From: Nematopogon swammerdamellus
Lineage: Eukaryota > Arthropoda > Insecta > Lepidoptera > Adelidae
DNA length: 64,000 nt
Direction: 5' to 3'
NCBI GenBank assembly: GCA_946902875.1
Contig: OX336350.1
Span: 18,962,048 to 19,026,047, forward strand
Positions 30,511 through 41,502 of the stretch are shown here, one piece after another. The notes beneath the pieces are model-generated. The model did not search any database. It was not told where the DNA came from and worked only from the letters and a program-made list of their open reading frames with translations. Each line of letters starts with the position of its first letter. The first letter of the stretch is position 1. The position numbers and the translations under genes are program-made.

Positions 30511-30846
30511 CGTATGGGGCCGGTACTTAAAAAGAATATCCCCACTGCATCTCTCCCCATGCATGTCGTAAAAGGCGACTAAGGGATAAGGACAAGATGC
30601 CGTGCTAAAGGGCGACAGGTTCGCCACCTCTCACCTTGGCACGGTACTTCCACCGAGTCATGCAGCAGGTGGGTCTTCGTGCCTTACTTGCTGCTTGATC
30701 GATTTAATCTTGTTCGAATACTTTGCGAAACGTGGTGGCCGGTGTTGTGCTGTAATTGACCAGAGTTCTTGCAGCACAACACCGATTACTCTCCTTACCC
30801 CGATTGCCGGGATTCAGCGTGTGTGATATGTATGTATGTATGTATG
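30511..30846 (+). mobile_element. Family C element, best full-length copy
   Basis: TACCGTATGGGGCCGGTACT head, GGCGACTAAGGGATAAGGAC, CACCTCTCACCTTGGCACGG, GGTGTTGTGCTGTAATTGAC, GGGATTCAGCGTGTGTGATA and a (TATG)n tail. No convincing box A/B pair is visible. Its nature (SINE or LINE 3' UTR) is open. Confidence 0.85.
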
Positions 30847-31190
30847 TTAAATTACAAATTTTAAAAACCCCCTACTCATCAAAAACCTTCAAAAAGTGAA
30901 AAATAATTTCCACTTAGTTAATTAAAGGCGTCGAGAGAACGGGTTAAATTTAATTTAGTGACGAATAAATCATTTATTTCGTTCCTCGTGTAATGTACGT
31001 CAATATATGAATATGCTTATATATAAGCTATTATAGGCTATAAATCATAAAAAGCTACGTCATCGGCGGTCTGAGCTGTGAGCAAAAAGTCACATGAAGC
31101 AAAGCCGCGGGCAAAGCTAGTGAATATATAATGCATAAACATAAATATATGGTTTTAACATAATATAACAAATACACACAAATTAAGCAC
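30847..31190. other. AT-rich stretch; Helitron-like 3' end at 31095-31121
   Basis: AAGCAAAGCCGCGGGCAAAG followed by CTAG resembles the family F end. The remainder is unassigned. Confidence 0.4.
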
Positions 31191-31192
31191 TT

Positions 31193-31410
31193 TAAGACGA
31201 GACGGAAGTTAGATTTCTCCATACAAAATCGTCTTTCGGCATTTATTTTTTCTAGCCCCCTAAACCTTATCCGATTTTTTTTTAATTGTTTTTTCTTGTC
31301 TTCAAGGCAATCTACGTTCCTGTAATTTTTTTGCTTAGATGAAATTTATACCTATAACACCGGAGATAAAAATGTGTATTTCGACGGAAACAAATAGATT
31401 TTTTTTTATT
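31193..31410 (+). mobile_element. Family I MITE, partial
   Basis: The left half of the 22319-22788 element: TTTAAGACGAGACGGAAGTT and CTCCATACAAAATCGTCTTT, then CCTAAACCTTATCCGATTTT. The right inverted repeat is missing. Confidence 0.7.
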
Positions 31411-32309
31411 TTTTGATGTAAGTAAGTAAAAAACGTTTAATTCTCGATCACGAGGCAGTGCAATAAATAAACCTTAAAATAACAAGTTGACAATATGAAG
31501 CTAGCCTAAAAAATAAAGATATACATACAGTGCCCACCTCCATGACCGGAAAAGGATGTGACACTGCATGTGACTCCATATAGCTAGGTAGCTACATGGA
31601 ATCGCTGGTTTTAAGCCACACCCAATATAAAATAATACTTAACAAATAAGAAAATAACTACCCTTATATATATAACCCAAACGCTATGCCCAAAAAATTA
31701 ATTAAGCAAATCCTAAGACTACACCGTACTCTATAGTAGTACAATTACATAATTATCTGTATCTATTATATAAAACTAATTCTAATTCCTAATTCCTAAT
31801 ACAAACCCAGTCAAGTCTCACACATAAATAAATGATTAAAACACAACAAAGCAAAGAATAAAACACTAGTGAATAACCAAACAATACAATAGGTACATAC
31901 AGAACACATTTTAGAAATCTTATAATTATAATAATAGATAAGTAGAAACGAACAATCATGAAGTTCATTAAGCTTTACTAAATTGACCCACCGTTTGGGG
32001 AAATGTTACAAGCGCTTCTGCTGAAAGTAAGGATCCTTTTTGTGAGAAGGATATATTTTGTTTGTTCTGAGATTCTAGCAAAACAGCATGTATTCTATGA
32101 ACCGTTAAACAATGGTGAGGTGAAATTAGGAAGAAAAAAATAATAGGGGTGATACACACCTAACCTGAGGGATGAAAAAAAATTATTCAATGCACATGAT
32201 ACGCCATTGGATAGATCTTAAAAAAATATAAAGAAATTTCAAAATTACTTTCGGTTTTAAGTAAACATTTGGTGAGATACGTTGCTTCTGAAGTCGTAAA
32301 AATTTTCCT
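31411..32309. other. No recognised feature
   Basis: AT-rich with many short frames. It could contain a LINE 3' UTR, but no partner copy is in the window. Confidence 0.3.
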
Positions 32310-32495
32310 TTCACCGAGTCATGCAGCAGGTGGGTCTTCGTGCCTTACTTGCTGCTTGATCATCTTGTTCTAATGCTTTGCTAAACTAAGTGGTGGTCGA
32401 TGTTGTGCTGTAATTTACCATAGTTCTTGCAGCACAACACCGGTTACTCTGCTCACCCGGATAGTCGGGGTACATACAGCCTGTCTGTATGTATT
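32310..32495 (+). mobile_element. Family C 3' fragment
   Basis: CACCGAGTCATGCAGCAGGT through GCAGCACAACACCGGTTACT to a TGTATG tail. Confidence 0.8.
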
Positions 32496-32981
32496 TTGAA
32501 AAGATGTAGAAAGCAACCATATGGAAGATGAGAGTACATGGAAGTTGTATCATCATAAATCAATTATTTCCTTTGAAACACACTTCATGACCTCGAGCAA
32601 GAACGTTCCTCCTGAGCAGAATCCAATTGCTGTCAAGCGAACGGTATTTCACGATTATGAAAACAACAACGTTCGCAGCCGATGTAAAATGAGCTATAAC
32701 CTTATAGACATAACGTAGAGAATGCTTCGACAGTTAGCCCTTAGAGACGTGACAATTTTATAGAGCGCTAAGTGAAAATTGCTTGTCAGATGCAAATATA
32801 CTTAATGTGTTGTTCGCTCCCGAGTCAGGCTCGCGAGGCAGTGGATTTGCATCTGAGATAAAAAGTTAATTCTGGACAATATACGTGAATTATAGATAGT
32901 AAATACAAGGCCTTGGATTCACTAGGGGGCAAATGTCGCGGGTCATGTTTTTTTATTATTTTTTATTATTGAATTATTTTT
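32496..32981. other. No gene; small hairpin at 32786-32857
   Basis: TCAGATGCAAAT and ATTTGCATCTGA are inverted about 50 bp apart. The rest is unassigned. Confidence 0.4.
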
Positions 32982-33230
32982 TCCCTAGCCCCTTACTAGG
33001 TGGTAGGCTCAAATCGTAGCCGACTGGGTTGTTACCACCGTACTGAATGTAAGATGGCCGCAAAGCAGCCTCTGTTGTGTTCTCCTCGAGTCCAGTATAT
33101 CCAGCAATCCAGGGAAGGCTCCGGTATAGCACCTACCTTCTCGGAGATGATACTAGCTGGCAAGAACTAGCTGGTTGGAGCATGCTTTGATTCCTCCGAC
33201 TCAGCCACCCGTACCGAATTACATAAAAAA
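32982..33230 (+). mobile_element. SINE-B 3' fragment
   Basis: CCCCTTACTAGGTGGTAGGC to CGTACCGAATTACATAAAAA. The head is missing. Confidence 0.85.
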
Positions 33231-33240
33231 TTAAAAAAAG

Positions 33241-33680
33241 CCTCAGATGCACTCCGGGAGTGCCGGGAGAAGAGAAAACAACACCGTAAAATTGCTTAAA
33301 AAAAAAAATAAGTTTTAAGTTTATTTATAAAGGTTTAAAAAAAATTTAAAAAAAAAAATTATGAAAAAAAAAATTTATAAAAAAATATTAATGTTAAATT
33401 TATTAGAACGGACAGACATGCATTTGTTACGGAACCCTACATTCATTTTGCAGAACTTAGAAGAATGGACAGACATAAACGTGTTACGGAACCCTACTTT
33501 TATTAAAAAATTACCGTCGGAGGACCTTGGTTGAAAATTGTAAAATTTAGTAGAACGGACAGACATGCATTTGTCACGGAACCCTTCATTCATTTTGCAG
33601 GACTTAGTAGAATGGACAGACATAAACGTGTTACCGAACCCTACTTAACAGTTGCACTCCGGGAATGCCGGCAGATCCCG
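33241..33680. repeat. Higher-order tandem repeat
   Basis: Two copies of a composite unit (about 33405-33510 and 33545-33650). Each has two related sub-units with GGACAGACATGCATTTGT and GGACAGACATAAACGTGTTA. The block is flanked by related TGCACTCCGGGAGTGCCGG (about 33248) and TTGCACTCCGGGAATGCCGG (about 33653). The minus-strand 82-codon frame merely repeats with the unit. Confidence 0.8.
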
Positions 33681-33825
33681 TGCCACTCTAACTTAACCCT
33701 TAATGCAATGACTTAAGGTTTCATTTTAAAAATGACGCCGACGCGACACCGCGCATTTTTCCCCCATACAAAAAGTGCCCAGCGCCGCTAAAGAAGTTTT
33801 CACTTCAAAAATTAAATAACGCGGT

Positions 33826-34177
33826 TGTCTTCATCACTTACTACATCGGCGATGTCAACCCATAACACCTTGGTGAACTGAACTACCGTGTCAGTGCTTT
33901 CCTGCGATCGTGCCGGCTACACTGAACTGGACGGAAAACACGAACTATTTACAGAGCTGTTTCAACTGTCCTTTCATTCAGTACAGATGTACTAACCCGG
34001 GCGGGTTAAACCCTATCACCTAGTAAGGTAAGAAAAAACCTACAGTTTTACGTGAAATCATAACAACGGTCAGCCTCCAACGGTCGAGCGGTCAACCAAT
34101 CCAAGTAGGTACTGACCGCGCTCAGGGTTGCTTAACAACAGTCGACCGACCGTACCACTGAGCTACCGAGCCTGACG
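33826..34177 (-). mobile_element. SINE-A, diverged
   Basis: Head at about 34177, 5S-like segment with a small insertion (AGTAGGTACTGACCGCGCTC on plus), body partly degraded, tail altered. Confidence 0.85.
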
Positions 34178-34251
34178 AACTGCGAGACTACCGAACTACC
34201 GAGACTGTGCTGTGTGCCATGTCAGCACTAACATTTTTCGATCGTACAAGT

Positions 34252-34655
34252 TTTTAGAGTTCCGTATTCGGTACGGGACCCTATTACTAAGCCTACGCTG
34301 TCTGTCTGTCTGTGTGTCCGCGGGCTGTATCTCTTGAAACGTAATAGGTAGCCCGTTGAAATTTTCACAGATGTTATTATGGCCGATATAACAACAAATA
34401 ATAAAAAAAGTAAAAAATTTACGGGGGTTCCCATAGAAGAAACCAAAAAGTGTATACGCGCGCGCCATCTACCGAATAGAGCATGAAGCATTTTAACTAA
34501 TCATGACATTTAACTAATATGAAGCATTTCATAACACGCCATAGATGGCGTGAGTGGCGCTGACCATGACATGGCGATACGGAACTACGGAACCCATGAT
34601 ATGGCGATACGGAACCCTCGGTGAGCGAGTTCGACTCGCACTTGGCCGGTTTTTT
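34252..34655 (-). mobile_element. Family E repeat, near full length
   Basis: From GTTCCGTATTCGGTACGGGA via (CTGT)n to CTCGCACTTGGCCGGTTTTT. The internal GATACGGAAC(C/T) block is duplicated near 34572-34617. Confidence 0.85.
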
Positions 34656-34964
34656 TCACCCAACATCGATGTGAAGCGAAGGCCGGTGAGTGTTATGTCT
34701 ATACCACTGCACATTATCCGGCCGGCCGCATAACGTAAACTGACGCAATTGGAACCACTCTCTTAATACAAACATTTGGTGTAAATAAAATAGCTTGCGT
34801 GATTGAAGGAGTGCGTAAAGCGTAATTTACACTTACATAACAGTTCATCCATCCGCACACCCGTACGCCGAGCAATAAAAACAAAAATAAAGAGAACATT
34901 TTATTCAATCTAGATGCCAATTTAGTTTAGTGTAATTTTGATTATACGTGTTTGTTTATATTAA
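34656..34964. other. No recognised feature
   Basis: Short frames only, no repeat partner. Confidence 0.35.
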
Positions 34965-35160
34965 AACTAGCTTTGCTCGAGGCTTTGCTCGCATGAAATT
35001 CGAAAAGGATAAAGTAAGTCACTTAAGCCGAGGTCGAAGGCCGAGGTGCGTTCAGTTATAGTTATAGTTCCGTCTCTCGAAGAAGGTGATGCCGACAGCC
35101 GAGCTGTGTTCACGTAAACGAAAGCGCGGCCTTTGGCCTCGCCCTTATTTTTATAGGATA
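34965..35160 (-). mobile_element. Possible Helitron-like 3' end
   Basis: AAAACTAGCTTTGCTCGAGG on plus corresponds to a ...GCAAAGCTAG end on minus with hairpin-forming GAGCAAAGCCTCGAGC. The 5' end may be near 35160 (TATAGGATA). Confidence 0.4.
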
Positions 35161-35330
35161 TTGTTTTTTATGGAAACTGACACGGTTGGCTACATCACCA
35201 ACAACATCCGCGATGTCAGCCCATAACACCGGGTGAACTAGGTGCCATGTCAGTGCTTCCCTTCGATCGTGCCGGCTACACTGAAATGGACGGAAAACAC
35301 AAACTATTTACATAGCCGTTTCGACCGAAA
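35161..35330 (-). mobile_element. SINE-A 3' fragment
   Basis: T run, then ATGGAAACTGACACGGTTGG to CATAGCCGTTTCGACCG. The head is absent (5' truncation). Confidence 0.85.
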
Positions 35331-35752
35331 TTTGTAATTTAACTTTTTTATTTCTTTATTATTTATATTTTAGTTTATTTCAGGTACTACAAAAAATTTA
35401 AACATAATTTTTTTCTTTTAAAATCCAGGCGTCTAAAGTAAACTTTTTTAAAATCTCACATTAAAATAAATTTAGAACTAAATATTTCTATAACATACTT
35501 CTAGATATATTGGTGTGCAAAATAATACAAGTTATTTGCTTCGAGTAAAACTGTTTATTGTATTAACTTATCATAATATTAACACAGAAATTGTGTAACA
35601 AACTTGCTAACTAGGCCGCACCAACGAGACCCTTAAAACTTCACTAACTTCGTATTATCACGCCAAACCATTAATACCCAGAAACGGCTCGTCATAACAT
35701 TGCGTACATTTTATAAATTTTATCTTTGGTCGACAATCGACATGCACTCCAT
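35331..35752. other. AT-rich stretch, nothing recognised
   Basis: No terminal repeats, coding frame or partner copy was seen. Confidence 0.35.
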
Positions 35753-36220
35753 TATACAGGGTGTCCCCGGACAGGTGTAGTTCCTTTAAGGAGGCTATTC
35801 TACGCCTTGTAACAAAAGCACTGGTGAAAGAATTTTTTAAATATGTGCTTTCATTAAAATTTTAGGATTTCCTAACAAACTAAATGCATACTACAATGTG
35901 TGGGCGCCTTTAGACCGCGCGACTGTGAAACGCAAGGTGGAATGGCGCGGGTCGGGGCGCGAGCGGTACGCGGGCGGGGCGGGCTATCTGTCTGCGTTCA
36001 CTCGCGTCGCGTCCCGTCCATATTCCCGCTGCCCGCTGCCCCGCGCCCCGCGCGCGCCCGATTAGAGCATTACAACATTACACTACATTAATAACTTTAA
36101 CAATTTATATCTCCGCAACGGGCGTACCTAGAACCCTACTTCTCTTACTAATTATGTTTGTTACAAAGCGTAGAATAGCCTCCTTAAAGGAACTACACCT
36201 GTCCGGGGACACCCTGTATA
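35753..36220. mobile_element. TIR transposon derivative, family O
   Basis: The two ends (35753-35812 and 36161-36220) are near-perfect inverted repeats of about 60 bp, starting TATACAGGGTGTCCCCGGAC and sharing AGGAGGCTATTCTACGC. The core (about 35905-36065) is strongly GC-rich. Total length is 468 bp. No transposase frame exists, since the 63-codon frame is a GC artefact. Superfamily not determined. Confidence 0.9.
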
Positions 36221-36224
36221 TATT

Positions 36225-36612
36225 TTTTTTTTTTACGGAAACTGACACGGTTGGCTACATCACCTACAACGTCCGTGATGTCAGCCCATAACACTGGGTG
36301 AACTAGGTGCCATTGTCAGTGCTTCCCCCTTTGATCGTGCCGGCTACACTGAACTGGTCGGAAAACACAAACTATTTACATAGCCGTTTAGACCGACGTT
36401 TCATTCAGTGCGGTGGTACCAACCCGGGCGGGTTAAACCCTACCACCAAGTAAGATTAGGAGGGAAGGGACCTACCGTTTTACGAGGAATCCGAACCTCG
36501 GTCAGCCTCCAACGGTCAGCGGTCACCCATCCAAGTACTGACCGCGCCCAGCGTTGCTTAACATTCAATAGCGACAGTTGACTGTCTGCACCACTGAGCT
36601 ATCGAGGCTGAC
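36225..36612 (-). mobile_element. SINE-A, subfamily A2
   Basis: Full length, nearly identical to 9069-9456. It is inserted directly beside the family O element and beside the tRNA-like sequence at 36667. Confidence 0.9.
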
Positions 36613-36666
36613 AAAATATATATTTTTATTAGAAAAATGCAAAGCGAAAATCATTGGACCAAATAC

Positions 36667-36738
36667 ATCCCGGCCAGGATTCGAACCTGGGTCTTTGGCT
36701 TGAGCCGCCAACGCGATAACCAACTACGCCACCGGACC
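36667..36738 (-). tRNA. tRNA-like sequence, probably a SINE head
   Basis: Folds as a cloverleaf. The acceptor GGTCCGG pairs with CCGGGAT (6 of 7 including G-U). D-arm GCG...CGC, anticodon stem TTGGC/GCCAA, loop GGCTCAA, and a perfect T-arm CCAGG TTCGAAT CCTGG. Position 33 is G in place of the near-universal U, which argues against a working tRNA. If position 34-36 is read, the anticodon is CTC. Adjacent sequence to 36613 may be the SINE body, cut short by SINE-A. Confidence 0.6.
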
Positions 36739-36965
36739 GTTAACGTATGTATCTCCAAATTTTCGCTCTCTTGCACCTTCATGATGATGTCGCATAATTT
36801 TTGCGAACAGTCAACTTCCACGGTTCAATGTTGAACCTTATGCTGTCGTCACCAATTAAGTCGTATTTGGCATCGGACACTAGAAGTTGACTTGAGGTTT
36901 TCAATAATATTTTATGTTTATATGTTAGTACTAAGCACGTACTCGCTTTATATATATAATAAAAA

Positions 36966-37165
36966 TATATTGTTGTTTATTGTTTATTGTTTATTTAGCA
37001 TCTATTGGCAGTACACTGCGCTCAGATTTGTCATATTTACATTGTAACATTCCGCCAGTTCGATTATCACAGCGAAGAAGAACTGACAAGAAACTTCACT
37101 GGAAATTTTTTCAATGTCCACTTGGTCTATACAAAAATGTTTGCCACTGCCTAGACACGCATGTG
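36966..37165 (-). mobile_element. LINE 3' end, family S, copy 4
   Basis: TTTATTGTTTATTGTTTATT tail, GCGAAGAAGAACTGACAAG, then GTTTGCCACTGCCTA at the far end. Confidence 0.75.
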
Positions 37166-37572
37166 CTGATTTGTGACATGCAGCAGTTCATGACAAAGTG
37201 AAAACATTTTTACTATGAAATTGTATGGACTACTGGTTTCTGTCACAAACCACCACATGTCGCTATCGCATAACTAATTAATTACATTCATATCGCATCA
37301 TTAATTATATTTATTTATCATGTGATTCTGACAACTTCTGAAGTATATAGGTATTATGTAAAAAGTCCGGTGTATAGTGCCATCGTCAAATTTGATAAGA
37401 AATTTTATCAAGTCATTATTTGATTTTGTTAGTAAGCAGGTAACATACCACAATGTAGTATAAAATGTCGAGAGTAAAAAAAATAAAAAAAAATAAAATA
37501 GATACACAAGTACCCATTGTCTTAGAGTTAGTAGAGAACATTACGTTATGTCATACTTTTGTACTTAATTTA
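37166..37572. other. Probable LINE 3' UTR downstream of the RT frame
   Basis: AT-rich sequence lying 3' of the reverse transcriptase stop on the minus strand. No clear poly-A end was found, so the element's 3' boundary is not fixed. Confidence 0.4.
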
Positions 37573-38848
37573 TTATGTGTCAGAATCACAAAATTCGTCA
37601 GTTAAGGCATCTTTAATACTGTAATAGCTTTTTTTGATTAATATTTTTTTCAGGGTTATTTTGAAAGAATTTTCACCTAGATTCCTTATTTCCTGTGGTA
37701 TTTTGTTATAAAATCTAACACTATTACATATAAAACTTTTTGACATTTTAGACAACCTATGTTTTATTCCCAGTAGGTTATCCTTATGTCTAGTATTATA
37801 GTTGTGATTGTCCGAGTTAAAAGTGGAGACTAATAGATGCTTTCTTGCATAACAAATGTTTTGAAAGATGTAGGCACCAGGTAAAGTCATTATTCCTATT
37901 TCATTAAATGCATAACGACAAGTGTCTCTAGGTTTCATTCCTAGTATACACCGTAGGGCTCTTTTCTGTAATACAAATATTCGGTTTGATTCCGCTGCAT
38001 TTCCCCAAAACATTAAACCATATGACATAAGACTGTCAAAGTAGGCATAGTATACAGTCTTTGCGGCTTGAATGCCGCAGAGCTCTTTAATTTTTTTTAT
38101 AGCGTAGCAGGCTGAGCTTAGTTTGCCTGCTAGTTTATCTATATGAGCCTTCCAGGTTAATCCATTATCAAATATTAAGCCCAGAAATGTAATTTCATTA
38201 GCTATTTTGAGGGATAAATCATTTACAGTGTTCACAATGTCATCTTGTATGCGTTTCCGAGTACCCAATGCGAAGTGCATTACATTAGTCTTATTTACAT
38301 TCAATAGTAAATTATCAGACTGTAGTGAATTTATTACTATTACAAATGACTTCCGTAGTTCCTCCATACATAAATCCTTCAAGACAACAGATATATCATC
38401 AGCAAACATGACTAATTCTATGTCCTCTGGAACACAGCTAGATATATCATTAACATATATTAAGAAAAGAAGTGGTCCTAGTATTGAGCCTTGTGGTACA
38501 CCTATACTGACAGGTTCTACGCCCGACTTTACTCCATTAATATCACAGATTTGTTTTCTATTTTTTAGATATGATTCACATAGATTCAATGCTTTCTCTC
38601 TTACTCCGTAGTGTTCAAGCTTCATTAATATGATATCATGGTTTACGCAGTCAAATGCTTTAGATAGGTCACAAAAAATTCCGTATGTTTGCTTTGATTG
38701 GTCTAGTGAAGTTAAAACTGATCGGATCATTGATGCAATCGCATCTCCGGTAGACTTGCCCTTTTGAAAACCAAATTGTTTAAAATTAATAATATTATGC
38801 CTATTAAAAAATGTGATTAATCTTTTAATATATCTTATAAAGCGAGTA
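37573..38848 (-). CDS. LINE reverse transcriptase, 5'-truncated ORF2
   Basis: The open frame runs on the minus strand from about 38848 to the stop at 37573. From the first ATG (38730) it is 385 residues, but in-frame homology extends upstream through RLITFFNRHNIINFKQFGFQ and KGKSTGDAI. The true protein is therefore longer at its N-terminus and the ATG is not a real start. Reverse transcriptase motifs, numbered from that ATG: FCDLSKAFD (19-27), GVPQGSILGPLLFLIYVND (77-95) and FADD (109-112, catalytic Asp pair), then TFLGLIFDNGLTWKAHI. The C-terminus has the SVRFYNKIP...FK-type tail. The endonuclease domain and the upstream RT motifs are missing. The order and motifs fit a jockey/CR1-group non-LTR element. 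The frame is intact over 420 codons, so the copy is young, but it cannot be autonomous. Confidence 0.9.
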
Positions 38849-38904
38849 TGTGCTTAGTACTTACTTAAAAACATAAAATATTATGCACTCCATTTGCAGC
38901 AAAC

Positions 38905-39225
38905 ATAAGTACTTGGATGGGTGACCGCTGACCGTTGAAGGCTGACCGAGGTTCGGATTCCTCGTAAAACTGTAGGTCCCTTCCTCGGTCCCTTCCCTCC
39001 TAATCTTACTTGGTGGTAGGGTTTAACCCGCCCGGGTTGGTACCACCGCACTGAATGAAACGTCGGTCGAAACGGCTATGGAAATAGTTTGTGTTTTCCG
39101 ACCAGTTCAGTGTAGCCGGCACGATCAAAGGGGGAAGCACTGACATGGCACCTAGTTCACCCGGTGTTATGGGCTGACATCACGGACGTTGTAGGTGATG
39201 TAGCCAATCGTGTCAGTTTCCATAA
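38905..39225 (+). mobile_element. SINE-A, subfamily A2, 5'-truncated
   Basis: Starts in the 5S-like segment (AAGTACTTGGATGGGTGACC), with a CCGAGGTTCGGATTCCTCG hairpin, CCCGCCCGGGTTGGTACCAC and CGTGTCAGTTTCCATAAAAA. A short duplication of GGTCCCTTCC occurs near 38973-38993. Confidence 0.9.
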
Positions 39226-39300
39226 AAAAAATACATGAGTGAGCAAGTTTGACAGAGATAGACGTACAGTTTTCTCCAGAATTCTATCTTAAACCTGCGA

Positions 39301-39520
39301 CTTTTTTTTTTTGGAAAGTGACACGGTTGGCTACATCACCGAGTGCATCACCTAGCTAGAACATCCGCGATGTCAGCCCATAACACCGGGTGAACTAAGT
39401 TAAAATAAGATAATCGTTTATTTTGCATAATAAATAACTTAACCTATTTCAATTTTATATGCTATACTTAATTTATGCAAAATTGGCCAACTAGGTGCCA
39501 TTCAGTGCTTTATGCACGTT
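39301..39520 (-). mobile_element. SINE-A 3' fragment with internal insertion
   Basis: The tail has an extra AGTGCATCACC duplication. The body is split between GGTGAACTA (about 39397) and AACTAGGTGCCAT (about 39489) by about 90 bp of AT-rich sequence, with AACTA on both sides. Confidence 0.75.
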
Positions 39521-39994
39521 CTTTCAACTTTTCGACGTGTCGGTCGGTGCCCTGTCTAAGTGTATAACTCCACGTAGTAGCACTCAAAAGTTACTCTTTA
39601 CGCTCCAAGTAAGCTTGGCTCTCCTGAATAGCTGAAGGTTCTAGAATTTCGAGAAACTACTCGTAACTATGCCACCACTCGATGTATTTTTTGGTATTTT
39701 GTTTTTATTTATTAGTAGGTAGGTACCATTGAAATATTAAGTCAACTAGCAAAGCTAACCATTCGTTTTGTGAACTTCCTGTTTTAGCACAGTCAGTTTG
39801 ATAGAAAATAAGGTCGTTTACATAGAGTGCAAATGCGAATTTATTTATCCTCTACAGACATTTCTTCCAGTCAAACTATTGGTGTTTGAGAGCCGCATGT
39901 AGTGAGGTATAAGTAAGAATAGTAGCAAAATTCTTGACGGTAAACATTGGAAATAATAAATCAATACTAATACCTACTTAACAATATATCAATC
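39521..39994. other. No gene; possible LINE 3' piece at 39835-39930
   Basis: TTCTTCCAGTCAAACTATTG resembles the family T region at 61985. The rest is unassigned. Confidence 0.35.
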
Positions 39995-40323
39995 AATCAA
40001 TACTAATAATAAATCTGTAAGGGATGGTCATGGAGTAAGTTACTTTGTTTTATAAGATACTCAGTTTGTAGACTCTGCATATGTATGATACTAAAGCTAA
40101 ATTGACGATTTTTAGAATGTTTTTCTGTATGTATGTTCCTCCATAACTCTTAAACCGATCATTTCATTGATCTATACGTGAGACAGAATAGGTTAAATAA
40201 AATTCAGTTACGGTTACGCTAAGATGTGGCGCGCGCCGAATTAAAGGTACGGTAGCGGGCTTACTTACTGTCTTCTTTTAAATACGAATTTCACGCGAGC
40301 GAAGCCGTGGGAAAAAGCTAGCA
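39995..40323 (+). mobile_element. Helitron-like element, family F, copy 2
   Basis: TCAATACTAATAATAAATCT to GCGAAGCCGTGGGAAAAAGC then TAG. Internal deletions compared with 16550-16936. Confidence 0.6.
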
Positions 40324-41304
40324 TATAATAAATATATAGGAGTTATGTAGAACAGTTATAAGATGAAATTAAATCGGACTAATTCATTGTCCAAAGATTT
40401 TTTACCAGTGCCTGTTAGATAAAAGATTCATCACATCCTAAAATGTTACTTACCATATTTATTTCAATTTATAGAATGTATGTAGGTACCTATTTCAATT
40501 TTTCTCGCCAACTCGAGTTTCGATATTGGACGGAAAATAACTATAATTCGTGACATAGCTCTTACGCGGTTTACCATAATTTCGTTCACACAATTAGCGG
40601 ACCGATACGACTGTTGTGGTCTACAGTGCCGGACTTGTACTGTTCTTAAGTATAGGCCACTTGACTTTCGCCGCCCGCGCAAAACATGAATAGCATAGAA
40701 TAGGAGAATATACTATAATATATATAGAATAGGAATACTAAGTCGCAATGGGGACTTAAAACCTTTACCCAAATGATATTTAGCATTTAATAGATCGAAA
40801 ACTCTATCCACAAATGACTTGCTAGAGTATTGCGTCCATAAACTGCGCACGAACTTGACGGCTTACACCATACCAAAGCGCGTGCTTACACCATACCAAA
40901 GCGTGTGCAAAGCATACCAAAGTGTTACTTGTAATATTCTATAGCGCCTTTGGAAATTTGCTGCCCCCTGAAGTCTGCCGCCCCAAGGCCGTGGCCTATA
41001 CGGCCTAATGGGAAAACCAGGACTGGTGGTCGATCAGACCACTTGTCAAATTTACAAGTCGTTCGTCTTGCGGGCCGTTAAGCGTATCTTGGCAAGTGGC
41101 AACACTTTTACAGTTGGCGATTTTGACCGCAGAATAGATGGAGAGACGACAGGATAAAATGTATTCTTCTGTGTGAAATTTTGGGAATAGAAAATTAAAT
41201 CAAATTAAAGAACGAACTGACATTTCTGATAGAATTTTTTGTGAAGACCTTATGAATTTTGAATTTGAAGTTTTGTTTCAATAAATCTTATTTATTTATA
41301 AAAT
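40324..41304. other. No recognised gene
   Basis: Contains a small tandem duplication, CTTACACCATACCAAAGCG twice at about 40863-40907. No coding or repeat assignment. Confidence 0.35.
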
Positions 41305-41475
41305 CTTATATAAATGTTTATTGTTTATTGTATAATTTCATCCACAAAGAGAATATAACCACTGCGTTTTTCATCCATAGGTAGGTAAACTACGCTTGGA
41401 CAGTGCTTGGACATGTCGAAAATTTCGCCAGATCTAAATTCAATGCGAAGAAGAACTGGCAAACAAACTTCGCAC
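41305..41475 (-). mobile_element. LINE 3' end, family S, copy 5
   Basis: TTTATTGTTTATTGTATAAT, ACGCTTGGACA, GCGAAGAAGAACTGGCAAAC. It has a short internal duplication (GGACAGTGCTTGGACA). Confidence 0.65.
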
Positions 41476-41502
41476 ATATTTCCCCCCAAGTACAGTCTCG
41501 GG

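Noticed and set aside
32786..32857. Octamer-like ATGCAAAT and ATTTGCAT pair as a regulatory site
   Set aside because: An 8-bp motif pair in AT-rich DNA is weak evidence. More likely the stem of a small hairpin.
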